DNA of 7,616 nucleotides from Thermoanaerobaculaceae bacterium (lineage in GTDB: Bacteria; Acidobacteriota; UBA4820). Both the position numbers and the translations under genes were made by a program. Shown one piece after another: positions 1 through 5,177 of the stretch. Within the stretch, counting starts at the first letter, position 1. Every line of letters starts with the position of its first letter. Where the stretch lies: the NCBI GenBank assembly GCA_012798145.1, contig JAAZNT010000302.1, positions 1 to 7,616 on the forward strand. Direction: 5' to 3'. The notes beneath the pieces were generated by a model. That model saw only the letters and a program-made list of their open reading frames with translations. It did not search any database and had not been told where the DNA came from.

Positions 1-818
1 CAGACGCCAACAACACGCCCGGAGCGCCGACAATCACAGCAGTCAACGATGTTGACGCCTGCGCGCAGAGCGGTGTTCAGATTGTTTACACCGCAGGTTC
101 TGGAGCGACGAGCCATGATCTTTACAGAGACGGTTCGCTTGCTGTAACTGGCTATGTTTCAGGCGCGACATACAACCCCGGCGACACTGCTTCACACAAC
201 TATGTTGTAAGGGCGATCAACGGAACCTGCTACACCAATTCAAACACGATGGCTGGAGATGATGCGAATGGGACTCCTTCTCAGCCTTCTATAACCTCAA
301 TAGTTGACAACGACCAATACGCACACACCGGAATAACAATAACTTACACTGCAGGTTCTCCTGCGACTCAGCACGACCTCTACAGAGACGGCTCTCTTGT
401 TGTTCCAAACTTTATCTCCGGCTCAACCTATTCCGGCGGGGATTGCGATACAACTTACAACTATACAATAGTTGCGGTAAACGGAAGTTGCACAACTTCT
501 TCTGCGGGAGTGCAGGGAACAGATGCCTGCGCCCTTCCTCCCGTTCCCGGAGAAATAGCGACAGGAAGCAATTTTATCTGGACGGCAAATCAGACAGCAC
601 AGTCAATACAGTGGAACAGCGAACCGACAGCAACTGGTTATAGAATTTACAGGGGAACGAAGGCGCAACTGCCGGCATTGTGCGACGGAACTCAAGACTT
701 CTGCAGAAGTTATGATGGAAGCAATCTAACTTACGATGCTTCTCTGGATGACCCTGCAACTATTGATTCAACAAACAAAGTTGTTTATTATCTCATCGTT
801 GCTTACAACCCCGGATGA
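1..818 (+). CDS. 3' end of a surface/secreted tandem beta-sandwich repeat protein; stops at an in-frame TGA
   Basis: The reading frame is open from the left window edge (first full codon at 3) to TGA at 816-818; the true start lies upstream. The visible 271 residues contain two tandem repeats of 86-87 residues (3-260 and 261-521), each with the signature AGSxATxHDLYRDGSL and ending near NGxCxTxS, which fits Ig/fibronectin-III-like beta-sandwich domains. A different terminal domain follows from C at 528, with the FnIII-like signature GYRIYRGT and alternating hydrophobic strands (VVYYLIVAYN). No catalytic motif is visible, so a structural, adhesive or binding role is inferred. The last domain is homologous to the C-terminus of the protease encoded next door. 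The ATG at 249 is internal to repeat 1 and is not the start. The TGA is probably not the original end (see the 819-878 entry). GC looks near 50-60% in the repeats, above the rest of the window. Confidence 0.85.
   Translation, partial: DANNTPGAPTITAVNDVDACAQSGVQIVYTAGSGATSHDLYRDGSLAVTGYVSGATYNPGDTASHNYVVRAINGTCYTNSNTMAGDDANGTPSQPSITSIVDNDQYAHTGITITYTAGSPATQHDLYRDGSLVVPNFISGSTYSGGDCDTTYNYTIVAVNGSCTTSSAGVQGTDACALPPVPGEIATGSNFIWTANQTAQSIQWNSEPTATGYRIYRGTKAQLPALCDGTQDFCRSYDGSNLTYDASLDDPATIDSTNKVVYYLIVAYNPG
3..260 (+). repeat. Protein-level tandem repeat, copy A (86 codons)
   Basis: This unit begins with DANNTPGAP and contains YTAGSGATSHDLYRDGSLAV, then a TYNPGD turn and YVVRAINGTC. The next unit begins with DANGTPSQP exactly 258 nt later. 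The two copies are clearly homologous as protein but have many synonymous differences as DNA, so the duplication is old. More copies probably lie upstream of the window. Confidence 0.85.
261..521 (+). repeat. Protein-level tandem repeat, copy B (87 codons)
   Basis: This is the second copy of the beta-sandwich unit. It contains YTAGSPATQHDLYRDGSLVV, a TYSGGD turn and YTIVAVNGSC, and it ends just before DAC at 522, where the terminal module begins. It carries one extra cysteine (GGDCDTTY) not present at that place in copy A. Confidence 0.85.
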
Positions 819-875
819 GAAGGTCCTTCAGGAACAGCAACTTGTGGAATAAGACAAATCAATAATTCTTGTCCT
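528..875 (+). other. C-terminal module, copy 1 (split by TGA at 816-818)
   Basis: Read through the TGA, this 116-codon module aligns along its whole length with the last 112 residues of the downstream protease. Shared landmarks in order are an N-terminal Cys, a P-x-E-I-A-x-G motif, G-Y-x-x-Y-R-G-T-x-x-x-L-P, D-x-C-x-x-Y-x-G, a Y-Y/W-Y-L-x-x-A-x-N strand, then E-G-x-x-G, G-x-R-x-x-N and a Cys one residue before the stop codon. It resembles a fibronectin-III fold. Sorting, anchoring or ligand binding are possible roles; none is shown by the sequence. Confidence 0.7.
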
Positions 876-878
876 TAA
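816..878 (+). other. In-frame TGA followed by a conserved 19-codon tail ending in TAA
   Basis: After TGA (816-818) the same frame reads EGPSGTATCGIRQINNSCP and ends at TAA 876-878. It aligns with the protease end, where NEAGEGSAG precedes SGTRIVNSDICR. The TGA falls opposite Gly1351 of that protein, and the protease's own internal GEGP (828-831) also has Gly there, so a GGA-to-TGA change is the simplest reading. The rho-independent terminator starts about 20 bases after the TAA, which fits TAA as the original gene end. Candidate explanations are a recent nonsense mutation, a base-call error, or readthrough. Wholesale TGA recoding is unlikely because no in-frame TGA occurs in the other two genes. 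Confidence 0.7.
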
Positions 879-899
879 TCAAAAATTGACCAATATTTT

Positions 900-927
900 A
901 AGGGCTGGGAATTCCCAGCCCTTTTTT
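900..927 (+). terminator. Rho-independent terminator after the repeat-protein gene
   Basis: A perfect 10-bp stem, AAGGGCTGGG (900-909) with CCCAGCCCTT (914-923), closes an AATT loop and is followed by a T-run (922-927) and further T-rich sequence. Reading on the minus strand there is no comparable T-run, so it acts on the plus strand. It separates gene 1 from the protease gene. Confidence 0.93.
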
Positions 928-928
928 A

Positions 929-957
929 TTGTTTTTTATCAAGAAAGGTATTAAAGT
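929..957 (+). promoter_or_regulatory. Weak candidate promoter for the protease gene
   Basis: TTGTTT (929-934) and TAAAGT (952-957) are spaced by 17 bases and match the sigma70 boxes at 3/6 and 4/6 positions. A start near 964 would give a very short leader that barely covers the ribosome site. The upstream terminator implies that some promoter lies here, but this match is weak. Confidence 0.25.
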
Positions 958-974
958 ATTAACGAGAGGGTTTA

Positions 975-3900
975 ATGAAGAAGTTCTTGCTCTTGTTCTT
1001 TTTATTTGCCTTTTATGGAGATTTATTTGGAATAGGTCTTAACGAAATTCTAAATAAGTCATCTATTTTGCCTCCCCCAAAATATTTTGAAAACAACTCG
1101 TCAATAGAGAATGTGGACTTTAACAATAAAAACCTCCTTATTACAAAATGGGGAGTTCTTGACAACAATTCAAGTTTTATTTCTCCCGTCGACGAAAATT
1201 GTGAAAAATCTGTTCCAAATCAGTTCTTTTTAAAAACCGATGCCCCCTTAACAAAAGATGAAATTGCTTCTCTAAGAAAAAGTGGCATCAAGGTGTTGAG
1301 TTATGTTCCCAACAATTGTTACCTTGTCAAAGCGATTAAGGATAAATTGTCAATTAATGAAGGCGCGTCTCTTTTAAGTTTTTCTCCCCTTCTAAAAATT
1401 GACCCCGCTCTTTACAAAACTGATTTTACAGTCAACCCTATTTTAACGATTTATCTTGATAAGGAAGTTGACTATCAAAACTTTTTCAAAAAAATTGAAA
1501 ATTCTTTTCCAGAAATAGAATTTGTTTCTCACTTTGATTCTTTCGACTCTCTCTTGAGAATTTTTTTTAAAGGCAAACAGATTAAAGATTTGCTTGAATT
1601 TCTTGCAAGTTGTGAAGAGACAATTTTCATAGAGCCTTTTTTTCTTCCTGAGCCATTAAACGATAATTCAATTTATGTTATTCAATCCTACGACACATCT
1701 AACAAATTAAACTATTCCATCTGCGCTACAATTTGGAATCAGGGAATAACTGGAACTGACGAAACTCCCGCTGTATGCGACACAGGAGTTGATTCTGATA
1801 TGTGCTTTTACAGATATTCCTCCGATTCATCGGCAATAACAGACGCCCAATATCCTTCGCTTCCAGACAATGGAACTATTGATTTTTCTAAAAAAGTGAT
1901 TGTTTATAATGTTCTTCCCGGAGCAAGCGCTTACGATGGAAGTTACACCTGTTCAAGCGGTTACCATCATGGAACGCATGTTTGCAGTTCGGTCCTCGGA
2001 GACAATTTCGCTAATCTTTCAACCGCATCTTCGGGCGGACACGATTCCGGAGATGGAATGGCTCCAAACGCAAAATTGATTTTTCAGGACGCAGGGCTTG
2101 AAAATACTGGCTGTTTGAATGGGCTTGCAAATGATTACCAACTTATCTTCAAACAGGCATACAACGCAGGAGCAAGAATACATAGCAACTCTTGGGGAAG
2201 CGCTGTCGGAGGTTTATACGACGGCGACGCAAGAAGTGTTGACCTTTTCAGTTACCTAAACGAAGATTTCCTTTTCTTTTTTGCTGCGGGGAACAACGGA
2301 GGCTCAGGAAGTTATACAATAAATTCCCCCGGAAGCGCAAAAAATGTTGTCGCTATTGGAGCAACTTCCAACGGTTCAGCGGGAGCAAATTCCATTGCCT
2401 CTTTTTCAAGCAGAGGTCCCTGCAGAGACGGAAGAATAAAGCCCGATCTTGTCGCTCCCGGACAATATATTGTCGGAGCATCTGCGGATGAAATTCACAA
2501 TTCAAACAATTGCTCTACAAGGTCTGCAAGCGGAACTTCAATGGCAACGCCAACTGCTGCAGGAGCGGCTGTTCTTCTTAGGGAGTATTTCAGAAAAGGA
2601 TTTTATCCAACCGGGACATCCAATTCAGCGGACATAATCAATCCAAGTTCTGCCCTTTTGAAAGCGACTTTAATCAACGGCGCTGTTGATATTTCTGCAA
2701 CATCTCAATCAAATGTGCTGAATTCTCTTAATCCAAATTTCAATCAGGGATGGGGAAGAGTTCTCCTTGATACAGTTTTATTTTTCAGCAATCCTTCAAG
2801 AGAATCGAGAGGTTTGAGAATTTGGGACAAACCATCGGGGGTTGGGCTTTCAAATAATGAAGAGGATATTTATTCAATTTCAGTGACTTCGTCAGGCGAA
2901 CCGTTAAAAGTTACCCTTTGTTGGACAGATCCACCGCCATCGCCGCTTTCAGGAATCGCTTTAAGCCACGACCTCGACCTTGAAGTAATCTCGCCTTCAA
3001 ACTCAATATACAGGGGAAACTGCTTTTCATCCGGCTCAAGTTATCCAAACGGAATTAAAGATTATTTGAATAATGTCGAAGAAGTTTTCATAACAAATCC
3101 TGAAACGGGCATTTGGCAGATAAAAGTTAAAGGCGCCTATATTCCATTTATACCCGGTTTGGACAATTCTGAAAAACAGGGTTATGCAGTTGTAGCAACT
3201 TTTAAAGATTGCGGAGGATGCTCCCTTGTAGCAAGTAATTTGTCAGCGGTTGACAATACATTAACAGGAATTGATTTAAGCTGGGATGAAGTTTCCGGGG
3301 CATCAAAATACCAAATTTTCAGGGCGGAAGGAGAATGCTCCTCTTCGCCAGATTCTTTTAAATTTATTGGAGAATCTACCTCAACAATATTCACTGACAC
3401 AAAAGTTGAAGGCGGAAAAACCTACTCCTACAAAATAAGGGTTTTGAACGATTGCGGCGAAGGACCTTTTTCGTCCTGCGCCAACGCTCAATTTTCAGGT
3501 TCATGCTCATTAAAGCCATCTTTTTTTGGAATTTCTTCAGCCACATCTAACAGTTGTTCAATTCAACTAAGTTGGAGCGCCGGAAGTTCAAACTGCCCCA
3601 ATTCAACATCTGTTTCATACAATATCTATAAATCAACAACGCCGGATTTCACCCCTTCGTTATACACACTATTCAAATGCGGAGTGACGGCAACCAACTT
3701 CACAGACACACAAATTATTCCAAACAAAACCTATTATTACATTGTCAGATGTGAAGATTCCACAACATCAAACGGAGGTCCCGCAAACGGAGGAAACGAA
3801 GACTCAAACAAAATAGTAAAATACGCAACTGCCCATTCCGACTCCTATTCTTACGGAACATTTTTTGATGATGCAGGAGATACCAATTCATTGCTTACTT

Positions 3901-5090
3901 CAAACTCTCTCTGGAAAATAACAGATGAAATGAACCATACTGCAAACGGGAGATATTGTTACCACTCAGGGGAGAACTTACTTGACTATCCAAACGGAAT
4001 TTGCACAGCAATACAAAGCGAGGAGATATCTCTTGAACCCTCTTCAAACCCTCTATTAAGTTTCTATTGTAATTACAATGTTGAGTATGGATACGACGGA
4101 GTTGTTGTAGAAATTTCCAACGATGGCGGTAATTCATTTTCTCCTTTGACTCCAATTCAAAATTATCCTTATACATTTGCTTTGACGGGCTCCCCGCCGG
4201 GAAACTCCTGCGGATACCCTTCTTCACAGGGCGCTTTTTCAGGACCGCCGTCAAACTCTTCTTTAAGCGGATGGAACTACTGTTCTTTTGACCTCTCGTC
4301 ATACTCAGGCGATTCTGTGATTTTAAGATGGAATCTCTCTTCCGACGCCGGCTCCACTTACAGGGGATTTTTTCTTGATGACATTACCATAACTAACGCT
4401 TCCTTGTTTGAAGACTGTCTCAATTCAGACGGCTCAATCTTGCTTGACCAATTGACATACTGCCCTCAGGAAAATATTTCAGTATCACTTTATGACAGCG
4501 ACATCGCCGGAAGCGGAACACAGAATGTTTCAATCTCAAGCGACACAGAAACAACTCCTGAAAGCGTAACGCTTTATGAAAATCCTTCTAATTCGGGAAG
4601 ATTTGAGGGAACTATTCAAACGACCCAAAATTCTCCTTCCTCAGATGGAATGCTTTCGATAAGCGACAACGACACAATAACTGCAACTTATATTGATTCT
4701 TACGACGGGACATCATCGAATGTAGTTAAGTATTCAAAGGCGCTTTCAAAATGCCTTCCTGACGAAATAGCAAAAGGATTTTCACAAAACGATATACAAT
4801 ATTTTTCCGAAGACAAAATATACCAAAGTTGGCCTGAATTTTTAGGCGCTTTAGGATACAAACTTTACAGAGGAACCTTTTCAGACCTTCCTAATCTTTT
4901 AAACGGCAACATTGATTCCTGCCTTGTTTATGAGGGAGCGCTGACAACAGCTCCCTGCCCCGAAAACCCTGCGCTGGTTTCAGGACAATTCTATTGGTAT
5001 CTGGTCACCGCCGTCAACGAAGCAGGCGAAGGCTCCGCGGGAAATTCAACATCTGGAACAAGAATAGTCAATTCTGACATTTGTAGATAA
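975..5090 (+). CDS. Secreted KP-43-like subtilisin family (S8) serine protease with a multidomain beta-rich tail
   Basis: This complete 1371-residue endopeptidase acts outside the cytoplasm. ATG 975 is preceded by GAGAGGG (964-970), and an in-frame TAA at 960-962 excludes a longer form. Residues 1-19 (MKKFLLLFFLFAF) form a signal peptide, and about 22-225 form a long prodomain. The S8 domain spans about 245-605: Asp269 in CDTGVD, His332 in HHGTHV, SNSWG at 404-408, oxyanion Asn440 in AAGNNG, and Ser522 in SGTSMATP. SSRGPCRDGRIKPDLVAPG and NQGWGRVLLD are typical of the KP-43 branch. A KP-43-type beta-barrel follows at about 610-745 (HDLDLE, NNVEEVFI). The tail has FnIII-like domains at about 748-840 and 848-945, a jelly-roll/MAM-like domain at about 955-1145 (GFFLDDITIT), an Ig-like domain at about 1148-1255, and the shared module at 1260-1371. 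It has 34 cysteines, many for a bacterial enzyme, which suggests disulfides. KP-43 enzymes lack this long tail. The substrate is unknown. Confidence 0.95.
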   Translation: MKKFLLLFFLFAFYGDLFGIGLNEILNKSSILPPPKYFENNSSIENVDFNNKNLLITKWGVLDNNSSFISPVDENCEKSVPNQFFLKTDAPLTKDEIASLRKSGIKVLSYVPNNCYLVKAIKDKLSINEGASLLSFSPLLKIDPALYKTDFTVNPILTIYLDKEVDYQNFFKKIENSFPEIEFVSHFDSFDSLLRIFFKGKQIKDLLEFLASCEETIFIEPFFLPEPLNDNSIYVIQSYDTSNKLNYSICATIWNQGITGTDETPAVCDTGVDSDMCFYRYSSDSSAITDAQYPSLPDNGTIDFSKKVIVYNVLPGASAYDGSYTCSSGYHHGTHVCSSVLGDNFANLSTASSGGHDSGDGMAPNAKLIFQDAGLENTGCLNGLANDYQLIFKQAYNAGARIHSNSWGSAVGGLYDGDARSVDLFSYLNEDFLFFFAAGNNGGSGSYTINSPGSAKNVVAIGATSNGSAGANSIASFSSRGPCRDGRIKPDLVAPGQYIVGASADEIHNSNNCSTRSASGTSMATPTAAGAAVLLREYFRKGFYPTGTSNSADIINPSSALLKATLINGAVDISATSQSNVLNSLNPNFNQGWGRVLLDTVLFFSNPSRESRGLRIWDKPSGVGLSNNEEDIYSISVTSSGEPLKVTLCWTDPPPSPLSGIALSHDLDLEVISPSNSIYRGNCFSSGSSYPNGIKDYLNNVEEVFITNPETGIWQIKVKGAYIPFIPGLDNSEKQGYAVVATFKDCGGCSLVASNLSAVDNTLTGIDLSWDEVSGASKYQIFRAEGECSSSPDSFKFIGESTSTIFTDTKVEGGKTYSYKIRVLNDCGEGPFSSCANAQFSGSCSLKPSFFGISSATSNSCSIQLSWSAGSSNCPNSTSVSYNIYKSTTPDFTPSLYTLFKCGVTATNFTDTQIIPNKTYYYIVRCEDSTTSNGGPANGGNEDSNKIVKYATAHSDSYSYGTFFDDAGDTNSLLTSNSLWKITDEMNHTANGRYCYHSGENLLDYPNGICTAIQSEEISLEPSSNPLLSFYCNYNVEYGYDGVVVEISNDGGNSFSPLTPIQNYPYTFALTGSPPGNSCGYPSSQGAFSGPPSNSSLSGWNYCSFDLSSYSGDSVILRWNLSSDAGSTYRGFFLDDITITNASLFEDCLNSDGSILLDQLTYCPQENISVSLYDSDIAGSGTQNVSISSDTETTPESVTLYENPSNSGRFEGTIQTTQNSPSSDGMLSISDNDTITATYIDSYDGTSSNVVKYSKALSKCLPDEIAKGFSQNDIQYFSEDKIYQSWPEFLGALGYKLYRGTFSDLPNLLNGNIDSCLVYEGALTTAPCPENPALVSGQFYWYLVTAVNEAGEGSAGNSTSGTRIVNSDICR
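4752..5087 (+). other. C-terminal module, copy 2 (residues 1260-1371 of the protease)
   Basis: This is the intact copy of the module that also ends gene 1. It starts at Cys1260 (KCLPDEIAKG), contains GYKLYRGT, DSCLVYEG and FYWYLVTAVN, then AGEGSAG with Gly1351 opposite the gene 1 TGA, and ends with Cys1370-Arg1371 before TAA. It has an extra Cys1328 that the other copy lacks. Location at the extreme C-terminus in both proteins hints at a sorting or attachment role, but it could equally be an ordinary binding domain. Confidence 0.7.
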
Positions 5091-5094
5091 ACTA

Positions 5095-5122
5095 TTGACA
5101 TTAAAATTAAAAGTAATAAAAT
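5095..5122 (+). promoter_or_regulatory. Candidate sigma70-type promoter for the propeller-protein gene
   Basis: A perfect -35 box TTGACA (5095-5100) lies 16 bases upstream of TAAAAT (5117-5122), a 5/6 match to TATAAT, with an A/T-rich spacer. It begins 5 bases after the protease stop codon, giving a predicted leader of roughly 50 bases. No terminator hairpin is visible between the two genes, so readthrough transcription from the protease gene is also possible. Confidence 0.5.
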
Positions 5123-5164
5123 AATTTGCAGGAAGACAACCTTGTTTTGACAACTTAGATTTTC

Positions 5165-5172
5165 AAGGGAGG
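5165..5172 (+). promoter_or_regulatory. Strong Shine-Dalgarno setting the start of the propeller-protein gene
   Basis: AAGGGAGG (5165-5172) lies 5 bases before ATG 5178. An in-frame TGA at 5148-5150 rules out a longer N-terminus, and the codons after the ATG give a signal peptide. The start is therefore well fixed. This site is much closer to consensus than the GAGAGGG before the protease gene. Confidence 0.85.
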
Positions 5173-5177
5173 AAAAA

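Noticed and set aside
249..251. ATG 249 as the start of gene 1
   Set aside because: The frame is open and homologous (repeat copy A) upstream to the window edge, and there is no Shine-Dalgarno before this ATG. It is an internal methionine.
819..829. Perfect palindrome GAAGGTCCTTC right after the TGA, considered as a selenocysteine or readthrough element
   Set aside because: The stem would be only 4 bp with a 3-base loop, much smaller than a bacterial SECIS hairpin, and the homologous residue is glycine, not cysteine or selenocysteine.
886..891. TTGACC as a -35 box for the protease gene
   Set aside because: It lies upstream of the terminator hairpin, and transcription from it would be terminated before the gene.
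1561..1568. T8 run within the protease prodomain as a possible programmed slippage or phase-variation site
   Set aside because: The frame is intact on both sides, and no slippery heptamer-plus-structure or alternative-frame product is evident. Such runs are expected in this Phe/Lys-rich segment.
3895..4302. Minus-strand open frame of 135 codons
   Set aside because: It lies entirely opposite the jelly-roll/MAM-like domain of the protease, which reads as a coherent folded protein. The antisense product is Lys/Arg/Ser-rich without recognisable features.
5147..5152. A second TTGACA as a -35 box for the propeller gene
   Set aside because: The matching -10 position would fall at about 5169-5175, over the ribosome-binding site, leaving no leader.
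5140..5168. CCTTG (5140-5144) could pair with CAAGG (5164-5168) and mask the Shine-Dalgarno of the propeller gene
   Set aside because: Five base pairs across a 19-base loop is too weak to call a regulatory hairpin.
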